Assembly: GCA_037445225.1 (NCBI GenBank)
Contig: JBBIKW010000002.1
Coordinates: forward strand, 1-64,000
Direction of reading: 5' to 3'
From: M3007 sp037445225
GTDB lineage: Bacteria; Bacteroidota; Bacteroidia; Chitinophagales; Saprospiraceae
Length of the DNA stretch: 64,000 nt
The notes under the pieces are model-generated. The model was not told where the DNA came from, searched no databases, and saw nothing but the letters and a program-made list of their open reading frames with translations. Numbering within the stretch: position 1 is the first letter of the stretch; each line of letters begins with the position of its first letter. Shown here piece after piece: positions 33,744-42,412 of the stretch. Position numbers and translations under genes: made by a program.

Positions 33744-34562
33744 ATGTCTGTTACCGGCGGCGATACCAAGCGCGTTACGACGCACAGCATTCAGGCTATG
33801 AAAGAGCGGGGCGAGAAGATCGCTATGCTGACGGCCTACGACTTTTCAATGGCTCGCATCCTCGATGAGGCGGGTGTCGATATCCTCTTAGTAGGCGACT
33901 CGGCTTCCAACGTGATGGCGGGTCACGAAACTACGCTGCCCATTACACTCGACCAGATGATCTACCACGCGCAAGCGGTCGTCCGAGCAGTGCGCCGCGC
34001 GATGGTAGTGGTCGATATGCCGTTCGGCACCTATCAAGCTAACTCTGAGATCGCGCTTAAAAGCGCTATACGCATCATGAAAGAGTCGGGCGCCCATGCC
34101 GTCAAGCTCGAGGGCGGCGCAGAGGTGGAAGAGTCTATCCGCCGTATCCTCATGGCGGGGATTCCAGTCATGGGGCACTTAGGTCTCACGCCGCAAAGCA
34201 TCTACAAGTTTGGCACGTATACCGTGCGCGCGCGAGAGGAGGCCGAGGCTCAAAAACTGCGCGACGATGCCCGCCTGCTCGACGCCATCGGCTGCTTTGC
34301 CATCGTGTTGGAAAAAATACCGGCCCTGCTCGCTAAGGAAGTGACGGAGAGCATCGACATTCCGACTATCGGCATCGGTGCAGGGCAGCACACCGACGGA
34401 CAAGTGCTCGTCACCCACGATATGCTGGGCATTACCAAGAGTTTTCGCCCTCGCTTCCTGCGCCGCTACTTAGAGCTGTTCGACCTCATCCAAGACGCTA
34501 CGCGGCGATATATCGAGGACGTCAAGGAGCGCCGATTCCCTAACGAGTCGGAGCAGTACTAA
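33744..34562 (+). CDS. panB: 3-methyl-2-oxobutanoate hydroxymethyltransferase
   Basis: 272 residues from the ATG at 33744 (MSVTGGDTKRVTTHS). It adds a hydroxymethyl group from methylene-tetrahydrofolate to ketoisovalerate, the first committed step of pantothenate synthesis. The TIM-barrel landmarks are present: GEKIAMLTAYDFSMARILDEAG, LVGDSASNVMAGHETTLPI, VVVDMPFGTYQ, KLEGGAEVEESI and GIGAGQHTDGQVLVTHDM. The terminator just upstream may regulate it. Its stop overlaps the rsmA stop on the other strand by 3 bases. coaBC at the right end of the window belongs to the same coenzyme A pathway. Confidence 0.96.
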   Translation: MSVTGGDTKRVTTHSIQAMKERGEKIAMLTAYDFSMARILDEAGVDILLVGDSASNVMAGHETTLPITLDQMIYHAQAVVRAVRRAMVVVDMPFGTYQANSEIALKSAIRIMKESGAHAVKLEGGAEVEESIRRILMAGIPVMGHLGLTPQSIYKFGTYTVRAREEAEAQKLRDDARLLDAIGCFAIVLEKIPALLAKEVTESIDIPTIGIGAGQHTDGQVLVTHDMLGITKSFRPRFLRRYLELFDLIQDATRRYIEDVKERRFPNESEQY

Positions 34563-35347
34563 ATCAGGTGGGTACCCATCTCTTCGTAAAGACGCGTTAG
34601 GCGCTCGAAGTCCGTCCACGATAATACTTCTGGCCGCTGCTCGAAGAAAGCATCTCTGTCCAACCATTCTGAAGGGAAGAAAGGCTTGAGCGTGTTGCGC
34701 AGCATTTTGCGGCGCTGCTGAAAAGCCGTTTTGACGAGGCGGCGAAAATGCTCCTCTCGACACTGCAGTTCGAAGCCATCCTTGCGCGTGAGCCGGATGA
34801 CCGCGGAACGCACTCTTGGGGGGGGGTAAAACGCTCCGGGCTCTACCGTAAAGAGGATTTCAATATGGTAGTAGGCCTGTAAGAGCACACTGGTGATGCC
34901 GTATATTCGGCTGCCCGGAGGGGCCGCTACGCGGTCGGCAACTTCCTTTTGAAACATGCCCACCACTTCGGGAATACAGCGGCGATAGTCTAAGACGCGA
35001 AACAGAATTTGGGTGCTGATGTTGTAGGGAAAGTTGCCTATGAGGCAGAAGGGTTCCTCCCCCCAAAGGGCTATCGGGTCGAACGCCAAGAAGTCGCCGA
35101 GGATTAAACGCGTACTCAAGGATGGCAAGTACCGCTGCAGATATGCAACCATGTCGGGATCGGCTTCAATAGCGAAAGTGGTATACTGACCGCTGCGCTG
35201 AAGTAAATGGCGCGTCAGCACGCCAGTGCCGGGGCCTACCTCGAGGACTCTTTTGGCCTCTTCCGCTCGGCGCAAGGCTGCTGCGATGCGTTCGGCCGTG
35301 TGGTCGTTTTTCAAAAAATGCTGTCCGTATGACTTCTTCGGATGCAA
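34559..35347 (-). CDS. rsmA: 16S rRNA (adenine-N6,N6) dimethyltransferase
   Basis: 262 residues from a TTG at 35347. No in-frame ATG gives a sensible start: the open frame upstream overlaps the CHAT gene's coding end. The sequence CATCCGAAGAAG after the TTG matches the family opening (HPKKSYGQHFLKN), and GAGAGG lies a few bases upstream as a ribosome site. The methyltransferase fold has VLEVGPGTGVLTRHLL, IEADPDMVAYL and NFPYNISTQILFRVL, the catalytic NxPY. It dimethylates two adenines in helix 45. It starts 11 bases below the CHAT gene, so the two are probably co-transcribed. Confidence 0.93.
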   Translation of the reverse strand: MHPKKSYGQHFLKNDHTAERIAAALRRAEEAKRVLEVGPGTGVLTRHLLQRSGQYTTFAIEADPDMVAYLQRYLPSLSTRLILGDFLAFDPIALWGEEPFCLIGNFPYNISTQILFRVLDYRRCIPEVVGMFQKEVADRVAAPPGSRIYGITSVLLQAYYHIEILFTVEPGAFYPPPRVRSAVIRLTRKDGFELQCREEHFRRLVKTAFQQRRKMLRNTLKPFFPSEWLDRDAFFEQRPEVLSWTDFERLTRLYEEMGTHLI

Positions 35348-35358
35348 AGCCCTCTCGC

Positions 35359-38300
35359 CTAAAGATGTAATGAGATATACCTTCTTTGTTTCATGATGAA
35401 CCACCCTGCAACCGCAGCTATCAGCAACGCTGCAGCGATACCCCCGGTAAGCGATATGTTGCAAGGCAAACGAATCGGCTCAGCGCTACCCATAAGAGCA
35501 AAGCCTGCCCAAAAGTAGGGAAAAGGGTCTGGTGCCGTATGTACATACTCGCGTTTGGCCAGAAAAAGCGCCTCGTCTTTGGGAAGGCCGCTTTGCAGAT
35601 GCCTTAGGAGCGATCGTATGAGCGAAGTCGTAGCGTCGTCGCGCACTTTCCAAAGGCTCAGGACCACAGCTGGACATCCGGCCGCTTGAAAGGCCCGCGC
35701 CAGGCTAAGCGCTCCCTCGCCCAAAGCTATCTTACCGGTACCCGTTCGACAACCGCTCAAGAGCACTACCTCGGCACTTAGCCACGTGTGGTAGATCTGA
35801 TGGGCAAAAAGCAAGTGTGTGTCTTGGGCAAAGGAAGGTAGGGAGGTGGATACGTCTAAGGAAACGCCCGAGGGCACGCTGTCGCCAACAGGGCTTTTTT
35901 CCCTGACGGTGAAGGCCATCCACGAGTAGTCAGGGAAGGAGTCAAATGCCTCTGCGTGTCCGTAGAAGTGAAGGATAGCGCTTCGCGGAGCGTGGCGGAG
36001 AAAGGCCTCTTTAGTGGCCTGATCATCGCAGAAGGCTTTACCGCTCAAGCGCTGGCCCATCTCTTGAATTACGCTCGTCCCTCCGCGCACTACTTCCAGA
36101 CTGGTGCCGTCGTACCGAGGGGCAAACCCTACGTAGGAACACTGCGGCCTATGACGCGGCTGCTGAGCGTAGAAGTGCTCCAACGACGCAGACAAAGCGA
36201 GGCGGATGCGAACCCGCTGGCCAAGATAGGGTAGGGCACCATAGTCTACCGGTGCATTGGGCGCGATGGGATGCTCCAACAGAATATCGAAAGGCAGGAG
36301 GACCAATACTCCATCGGGAGATAAGATCAGGCGGCGCGTTCGGGCCGACAGTACTGGCGCTAATAGCTCCTGATAGAGGGCGTGTGCTTGGTTCACGAAG
36401 CAGCGCCAAAGGGCGGTATCTGCCGAGCGGTTTTCCGCAATAACGGGACTGCTGAGAGGAGCCAGGAAAGCCGTGACTGCCGCCTCGCGAAAAGGACGGC
36501 GCATAAAGAGGGCCCTATCGCTTTCCAAATCGATCAGATATACCCACTGGCTATCGACATCGGTGAAGTAGCTGATCCACTGTTCGTCGGCTTGGAGCAG
36601 ATTTTCTCGAAGATGAGCAGCGCTTATTAGCGGCACGCTGCTTTGATTGAGGGCAAGCCCATATTGCTGCGCTATGCCCTGGCGCAGGTGGCGCTGTTCC
36701 TGCTCGACGCGAAAGATCTGTCGCTGAAGGACTTGCCCCAGTGAGTCCTCTGCTCGGCCGTTGCGATTGATATGCTGGAAGAGAGCGTTTCGCCAGAAAG
36801 CACACTGCTCGCGCAGGTCGCGCTCTCGGTTTGCGAGGGAGTCGGTGATTTGGGCGCCGTGCAAGAGCGCCTCCATGGAGATCTTTTGCCGCAACAGAAT
36901 GGCGCGGCTTCGCTCGGCATACTGGAAGGCGCGTTCAGGCACACCGGGCTGACGCAAGCGGTGTTGTGCATGAAGGATGCGAAGTATGCGCCCGAACAGA
37001 TGCCGGCTTTGCTGGGAGGAGATGAGCTTGGAGGATTCATAGGAAGCGATGTCGAGCAGATTTTCCATCATCTCTATGGCCAAGCAGGTGGTACTGTCTG
37101 CCCAATTTAGCGCCTGGGTATAACCGTAGCGGATGAACTGCTGCCATAAAACCTCACTTTTGAGATCCAGAGCCTCTGCCACAGCACTCTCCGGGTCGGG
37201 GTCAAAGAGCCTCGGGTCGGGGTTGTCGCTTAGGTCGGTTGCCGATAGGCGGGGGTAGAGCACCTGTAAGGCGCGTTGGGCGAGCAAGCCGGCTGTATCG
37301 ACCTCGCCCTGGCGTAGAACCGCCCAACCCATTTTGACGAGCACTTTGCTCACCTCTCTGGCTTCAATGTCGCTGGCATGACGGTCGGCTGCTTTCAGCG
37401 CTTCTTCCCAAGCGGCAAAGGCTCGAGCCCAATTGCCGATTTTTACCCAAATATCGGCTTGGACCGCCAGGGCGTTGAAGCGGTAGTTGTGCTTGTCTGG
37501 AGAGAGCCACTTAAGCGCTTCGCGCGCGTTCGAAGCTGCTTCGTTTAGTCGGCCCAACTGGGCTAAAGCAGCGGCTTTGTTGCTCAACAACATGCCGAGG
37601 GTATTCCCTAATCGAACCGGGTCGGCCGATGAGTATGAGGATAACCGTTGTAATTGGAGGAGCCCCTTGTCGTATTCCGCTATGGCTTCAGCCGGCTTGC
37701 CCGCATTTTGATAGGCGATGCCTAAGTCGCTGAGAATGTCGGCAGTGGTGAAGGCATTCGCTACAGCCTCTTGACGGGAGGTATCTCGTTGCAACAGATC
37801 CAAAGCAGTTAAAAAAAGCTTCTGGGCTTCCTCTGTCTCGCCCAATCGGGTTTTGATGTTGGCCAAGGTTTTGTAAATAGGACCTGCAGGGTTGCGAGGG
37901 GTCACTCGGCCAAACTGCTCAGAGAGCAAGCGCGCTTTTTCGTAGTAAATACCGGCGGCATAGTTTCGCCCCATCTGCCGCAGGCAGTAGCCGAGCATGG
38001 CATATAGCCGTCCTGCGTATTCGTCTTCCGACCACCATCGCTGTTGTACCGCTTGCTCCAGCTCCGCTCCAATTTGCTCGTACGCTTCCCTTTTTCGGTA
38101 GTGGCGAAAGCGCTCTGTCCATGCCGCTACCCAGCCTTCTTTTTGGCCGCCCTTTCGGAAGTGGTCTAAAGCCAGCAAAAGCAAACTATCTGCTTCCGAC
38201 GCCCCTGCCTTGGCGCACTTCAGCAGCGCTTCGCCTTTACGGCAGTGTTCGGCCGAGTCGATGACGGAGGACCGGCCAGAGGAGTGGGTATTCGATGTCG

Positions 38301-38367
38301 GTTCGGGAGTGCAAGCTATCCAAAGGCCGCCAGCTAAGAGGAATAAAAATAACCGGTAGTGGCGCAT
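35359..38367 (-). CDS. TPR protein with C-terminal CHAT peptidase domain
   Basis: 1002 residues. The N-terminus is a signal or lipoprotein-like sequence (LFLFLLAGGLWIACTPEP). Residues about 40-420 are TPR repeats (YAMLGYCLRQMGRNYAAGIY, PAEAIAEYDKGLLQLQRL). The C-terminal domain (about 680-960) is CHAT, a caspase-like peptidase fold: the catalytic His804 is in HFYGHAEAF and Cys873 in VVLLSGCRTGTGKI. A membrane helix near 973-992 (AAALLIAAVAGWFIM) is followed by KQRRY. The topology predicts a periplasmic peptidase held in the inner membrane by its tail. Its target is unknown. The coding end lies 11 bases from rsmA, which is read in the same direction. Confidence 0.9.
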   Translation of the reverse strand: MRHYRLFLFLLAGGLWIACTPEPTSNTHSSGRSSVIDSAEHCRKGEALLKCAKAGASEADSLLLLALDHFRKGGQKEGWVAAWTERFRHYRKREAYEQIGAELEQAVQQRWWSEDEYAGRLYAMLGYCLRQMGRNYAAGIYYEKARLLSEQFGRVTPRNPAGPIYKTLANIKTRLGETEEAQKLFLTALDLLQRDTSRQEAVANAFTTADILSDLGIAYQNAGKPAEAIAEYDKGLLQLQRLSSYSSADPVRLGNTLGMLLSNKAAALAQLGRLNEAASNAREALKWLSPDKHNYRFNALAVQADIWVKIGNWARAFAAWEEALKAADRHASDIEAREVSKVLVKMGWAVLRQGEVDTAGLLAQRALQVLYPRLSATDLSDNPDPRLFDPDPESAVAEALDLKSEVLWQQFIRYGYTQALNWADSTTCLAIEMMENLLDIASYESSKLISSQQSRHLFGRILRILHAQHRLRQPGVPERAFQYAERSRAILLRQKISMEALLHGAQITDSLANRERDLREQCAFWRNALFQHINRNGRAEDSLGQVLQRQIFRVEQEQRHLRQGIAQQYGLALNQSSVPLISAAHLRENLLQADEQWISYFTDVDSQWVYLIDLESDRALFMRRPFREAAVTAFLAPLSSPVIAENRSADTALWRCFVNQAHALYQELLAPVLSARTRRLILSPDGVLVLLPFDILLEHPIAPNAPVDYGALPYLGQRVRIRLALSASLEHFYAQQPRHRPQCSYVGFAPRYDGTSLEVVRGGTSVIQEMGQRLSGKAFCDDQATKEAFLRHAPRSAILHFYGHAEAFDSFPDYSWMAFTVREKSPVGDSVPSGVSLDVSTSLPSFAQDTHLLFAHQIYHTWLSAEVVLLSGCRTGTGKIALGEGALSLARAFQAAGCPAVVLSLWKVRDDATTSLIRSLLRHLQSGLPKDEALFLAKREYVHTAPDPFPYFWAGFALMGSAEPIRLPCNISLTGGIAAALLIAAVAGWFIMKQRRYISLHL

Positions 38368-38550
38368 CGATTATCGTTTCGTTTGTTGGTCGATAAAACT
38401 GAAAATATGCGGTCTTTATTGGCTTAGAGGCCCTACCTTTACCTTATCTTCTATAAAAAGTGGGTATGCGGTCATATTGCAAAATCGAGGTTGATAAGGT
38501 CTTCTGCCCGACGACAGTTTAGGGCGTTTTCCCAACAAAGATCAAGCAAA

Positions 38551-40605
38551 ATGCAGCACTGTATCCTCATTCAAAGAGTTTTGAAGGCAGCGCCTCTGCT
38601 TTTACTCTCTATCGCTGCCCACGCCCAACCGTATTCTGTAAACCGATGTGTAGACAGCCTGCGTATTTGGCCTCCGGTGCGCAGCACCACTGTTTCAACG
38701 AGTACCTACCGTTTTCAATTGGACTGGGATCGAATAGCGGGTAATAACTCTTGCTATCCGCGGACACCGAGCCCTATTGTGGCCGGGCAGGACTCGCTCG
38801 CCCGGTGGGTATACTTTTGGGACTTTGGCGACGGCACCTTTAGTCGCGATAGCGCTCCATCGCATGTGTTTAAGCCGGGCACTTATACGATAAAAGCGGC
38901 ACTCAAGCCCACTTATAGCGACGACGACGACCCAGTGGGTTTTGCTGCGCAAACGATCACGGTGAGCGATGGTGGGCAACTCCCGTCCTATCCAACCCTT
39001 ATCCCAGCGGGAAGCAACGTGGCCCTAAATGTCAACTGGCCCGCCTCTCGCCCGGGAGGATACGTCGTTTTGGCTATCACCTACCCCAAAATAACGGGCA
39101 ACGGACAGCCCAATCGAATCGTATATTTGGCCTTTCCCGAAGCCGAATTTACCCTCGATACCGTTCAAACCGGGCCTCCGCCTGTGCAGCAAGCCGAACC
39201 GTTGTGGTGGGATCAAAAAAAACATGTGGTCTATGCCTGGCGCTTTACGCGACCCGACACTTCACCTACTCCCAACTCTGAAAACACGTTGTTCATACAT
39301 CTGCGCGTCAAGGATACTGTAGCGGACTCCTTCCCTTCCGACACCAGCAGCGTGCTGACGCACGTGCTGGCGATGATTCAGCTGGATGACAACTCATCAG
39401 CTCCCGACAGAGGGAATATCTTAGGAGCGGAAAAGCTCAAGCAGAAAGGAGAAGATTCTCTGAGCCGCTCAGAGGGCATCCTCAACTCATCCTCGCCGTG
39501 GAGCGGTGCGGAGGTGGTTTCTCGCGCTATTGCACTCAACTGGGCCTCCGACCCCAACTACATCGATGTTTGGCCCAAATGCTTGTTGCCCGGCTCTAAA
39601 GATGTCCGGCTCAACTATACCGTGGGTTTTTACAACGGCGGCTCTGCCACGGCCGATACGCTGCGCGTAAATGCCCATATGGAGCGGGCCTATCTACATG
39701 CGGCTAAACCCGTGGTGGTATCGAGCCGACCGATCTTCTCGCAGCTCGATACCAGTACATTGGGAAACGACTTTGTCGCTCGTTGGTCGACGAATGCGGC
39801 AAGGCTACCGTCGTTGGGCCAGGCGCAATCGCTGGGCTTTGACAGTGCCCATTGTTTTGGCGAGATAACGTTTCAGATACTGACGCGGCCGGGATACGCT
39901 TTTCAGGTGGGGGATGCTATCCGCGCGATAGCGCATTTGCGCATGGAGCGCGACTCCCTTTGCACGAACACCACGACTGTCCGGGTATGCTCGCGCTGTG
40001 TCCCTTCGCCTTGGTTTTGGGGCATCAAGGTACAACACAACGCTACCTATCGCTCTACTTTTTGGGAACATCTCAACGGTCAGCACGTGACGATCACCTT
40101 GCGCAGGCCATTAGGCGGGGTGTGCGGTCTTCCCGACGATGCGATTTTTGCGCGCACCTTGCCCAAATCGGCCTTTCCACTTTTTTGGTGGCAAGGAGAG
40201 CTGGGCTATGGCCGCACGCACCTCATCTATTCGGGAGAGCGCGTCTTTCAGATAGGTCATGTCGAGGTAACGCCCTTGCTGTTGCGTTTTATCGCTCGCC
40301 AGCCCCAGTGGCGCGTTGGCTCGCTCGTCTTTCCGCGCAGCATAGGGCTTTCGGCCGGTTACACCGCTTCCGTTTTGGTAGAGGGGAAAGAAGACGGCAC
40401 CCCATTGATTTGGTCCGACTTTTCGTGGGTCAACCGCATCGATCACTCGCTGTCGTTGTCGTTCGACTGGCTCAATCTCATCGGCAAACCGGGGCTTTCG
40501 TTGGGCGTTGGCTGGCAATGGCGCAACACAGCGTTGCCCAACACGGGCGGCGGCAGGGTGTGGTACGCTATGCCGTTTTTTTATGCGCACTACACGCTCC
40601 GATAA
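38551..40605 (+). CDS. PKD-domain outer-membrane or surface protein
   Basis: 684 residues from the ATG at 38551 (MQHCILIQRVLK). A signal peptide ends near AAHAQPYS. A PKD domain lies at about 65-135 (VYFWDFGDGTFSRDSAPSHV, then FKPGTYTIK). The middle is Ser/Thr-rich beta-strand sequence with AATADTLR-like motifs of DUF11-type domains. The last 150 residues have aromatic, alternating strands (FWWQGELGYGRTHLIYSGER, LSLSFDWLNLIGKPGLSLGV) and end in YTLR, suggesting a small C-terminal beta-barrel. It has no sorting-domain signature. It stands alone. The function is unknown. Confidence 0.78.
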   Translation: MQHCILIQRVLKAAPLLLLSIAAHAQPYSVNRCVDSLRIWPPVRSTTVSTSTYRFQLDWDRIAGNNSCYPRTPSPIVAGQDSLARWVYFWDFGDGTFSRDSAPSHVFKPGTYTIKAALKPTYSDDDDPVGFAAQTITVSDGGQLPSYPTLIPAGSNVALNVNWPASRPGGYVVLAITYPKITGNGQPNRIVYLAFPEAEFTLDTVQTGPPPVQQAEPLWWDQKKHVVYAWRFTRPDTSPTPNSENTLFIHLRVKDTVADSFPSDTSSVLTHVLAMIQLDDNSSAPDRGNILGAEKLKQKGEDSLSRSEGILNSSSPWSGAEVVSRAIALNWASDPNYIDVWPKCLLPGSKDVRLNYTVGFYNGGSATADTLRVNAHMERAYLHAAKPVVVSSRPIFSQLDTSTLGNDFVARWSTNAARLPSLGQAQSLGFDSAHCFGEITFQILTRPGYAFQVGDAIRAIAHLRMERDSLCTNTTTVRVCSRCVPSPWFWGIKVQHNATYRSTFWEHLNGQHVTITLRRPLGGVCGLPDDAIFARTLPKSAFPLFWWQGELGYGRTHLIYSGERVFQIGHVEVTPLLLRFIARQPQWRVGSLVFPRSIGLSAGYTASVLVEGKEDGTPLIWSDFSWVNRIDHSLSLSFDWLNLIGKPGLSLGVGWQWRNTALPNTGGGRVWYAMPFFYAHYTLR

Positions 40606-40681
40606 AGAGTGTTGCCCCTCTGGTTTGTCTGCAGAGAAAGGTGCGGTGGTTTGGAGGCACTTTGCGACCAAAGCAGTGCAC

Positions 40682-40689
40682 TACCTTTG
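40682..40689 (+). promoter_or_regulatory. Promoter of the GT-C-like gene: TACCTTTG with upstream TTTG
   Basis: TAnnTTTG match ending 31 bases before the ATG at 40721. TTTG at 40661-40664 gives a 17-base spacer, so both promoter halves are present. Confidence 0.7.
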
Positions 40690-40720
40690 CCGTTTACAGG
40701 GCAAGTAAACGAGCCGATTT

Positions 40721-42403
40721 ATGGCAAAGCGACAACCCTCTTCCGGAAGAAGGGCTGTGGCGGGAAGGCAATCAGCCCGCCCTCCCGTTCCGCCGCGTTG
40801 GCTTCCGTGGGTGCCTGTATGCGCTGCAGTGATACTGTACGGCACAGGACTGAACAACGACATGGTCGGTTTAGACGACCACAGCGCTACGGTAGATAAT
40901 CCGGCAGTGCGCGACGGCCGCTTCTTTTCGGGGTTCAACTTAGGCATGTACGCTCCGCTCACGTGGTTGGGCTATGCATTGGCACAGGCATTGGGTGGAG
41001 GAGCACCCTTCTGGTATCATCTGCTCAGCCTCATCGTCCATGCGGTCAACGTATACTTAGTGTACCGTTTCTTTTTGCAGTTGGAAGCTTCCCCGGTTGG
41101 CTCTGCAGTGATGGCGTTCATTTTTGCAGTGCACCCCATACAGGTGGAAGCGGTAGCGTGGATAGCCGGCTTCAGCACACCTCTTTACACCTTGTTTTAC
41201 TTGCTCGCTTGTCACCGCTTTTTAGACTTTCGCGCGTCGGCGGCCGATTGGCGGTCTTATGCGTGGGCTCTGTTTTTCTTCGTATTGGCGTGCTTGGCCA
41301 AAAGCGCAGCCGTGACGCTGCCGCTTTCGCTCCTCGTCCTAGATGTTTGGAAAGGCAGTGTCTTGCCCTGGCGTCGACGTCTGCTTCAGTATGCTCCGTT
41401 TGGAGCGATTGCCTTGGGCTTTGGCCTTTTGACGATCTATAGCCGCCAGCAGGCTATGTTGCAGACGGAGGTGTTTACCGACCCTATAAGCCCATGGGAG
41501 CGCATATTCGTTCTTTGCTACACCCCGCTGTTTTACTGGGTCAAGATGCTGCTGCCCCTGCAGCTGAACGTCTACTATTCCTTCGACAAGGTCAATGGGC
41601 AATTTCCCTGGCCGTATTACGCTGCTCCGGCAGTGTTGGCGGTCTTGCTCTGGACGATTTGGCGCTATCGACATAGGGCGCTGTGGGCCTGGCAAGGGGT
41701 ATTGTGGTATTTTGCTGCCATAGCGGTTATGCTCCCATTCTATTCTTTAGGCACTTTTGAGATGCGCGCCGACCACTATAACTATCTGGCCATCATAGGG
41801 TTTTCCTGGGTGTTGGTAGGAGGCTGGAGCGCACTGTTGCGCCGCTTTCCCAACGCCTTTACTCTGCGCGCGACATTTCTATGGCTACCGGCGCTGTTTT
41901 TCCTGAGCCTGCAGCAGATCCGAACTTGGAAAGATACCATCAGCGTCATTACCCATGCCATCGATAACGGATATACCCAGAACGGCCTGCTCTATCTGGG
42001 TCGGGCCAAGGCGTGGGGGCAACAGGGCAAACTGCAAAAGGCTCTGGATGATTTTGACAAGGCCCTTCAGGTTAATCCCAACATAGCGGAGGTGTATAAA
42101 TATCGCGGCGCCTTGCTCGGCATTGCTAAGCGCTTTGACGAGTCGCTTCGCGACCTATCTGCCTACTTAGAGAAACACCCTCAGGATGCGGAAACGTGGT
42201 ACAACCGCGCCTTGACTTTAGTAAATTTAGAGCGCTACAAGGAGGCGTTGAGCGACCTAGACCGCACTTTGGAACTCGATCCTAATTTTACGCGCGCTTA
42301 TCGAGCCCGCGGCAATGTCCGAAAACAGCTGGGAGACGAAGCCGGTGCCGCAGCTGACTTTGCGGAGTACGAAAAACGAACAGGCTTTTCCGCGCAGCAA
42401 TAG
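40721..42403 (+). CDS. Multi-spanning membrane protein with C-terminal TPR, GT-C-like
   Basis: 560 residues. About ten membrane helices occupy residues 20-410, and a TPR array of three to four repeats follows (GLLYLGRAKAWGQQGKLQKALDDFDKAL, then AEVYKYRGALLGIAKRFDES). The early acidic loop GLNNDMVGLDDHSATVDNPA resembles the first loop of GT-C protein mannosyltransferases of the PMT/TMTC kind, where an Asp-Asp pair binds the lipid donor. That would make it a lipid-linked sugar transferase acting on envelope proteins. The family call is from architecture and not from a proven motif. It has its own promoter. Confidence 0.75.
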   Translation: MAKRQPSSGRRAVAGRQSARPPVPPRWLPWVPVCAAVILYGTGLNNDMVGLDDHSATVDNPAVRDGRFFSGFNLGMYAPLTWLGYALAQALGGGAPFWYHLLSLIVHAVNVYLVYRFFLQLEASPVGSAVMAFIFAVHPIQVEAVAWIAGFSTPLYTLFYLLACHRFLDFRASAADWRSYAWALFFFVLACLAKSAAVTLPLSLLVLDVWKGSVLPWRRRLLQYAPFGAIALGFGLLTIYSRQQAMLQTEVFTDPISPWERIFVLCYTPLFYWVKMLLPLQLNVYYSFDKVNGQFPWPYYAAPAVLAVLLWTIWRYRHRALWAWQGVLWYFAAIAVMLPFYSLGTFEMRADHYNYLAIIGFSWVLVGGWSALLRRFPNAFTLRATFLWLPALFFLSLQQIRTWKDTISVITHAIDNGYTQNGLLYLGRAKAWGQQGKLQKALDDFDKALQVNPNIAEVYKYRGALLGIAKRFDESLRDLSAYLEKHPQDAETWYNRALTLVNLERYKEALSDLDRTLELDPNFTRAYRARGNVRKQLGDEAGAAADFAEYEKRTGFSAQQ

Positions 42404-42412
42404 CGCACGGCT

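Noticed and set aside
35359..38367. Reading the TPR-CHAT gene as part of a type III-E CRISPR (Craspase) system
   Set aside because: There is no gRAMP/Cas7-11, no array and the protein has a signal peptide and membrane helix, so it is not a Craspase partner.
39852..40832. 326-residue open frame on the plus strand overlapping the PKD protein
   Set aside because: It lies almost wholly inside the PKD protein and the start of the GT-C-like gene in another frame and is rich in Arg, His and Ala, as expected from a shifted GC-rich gene. The two genes it overlaps have signal peptides, domains and a promoter.
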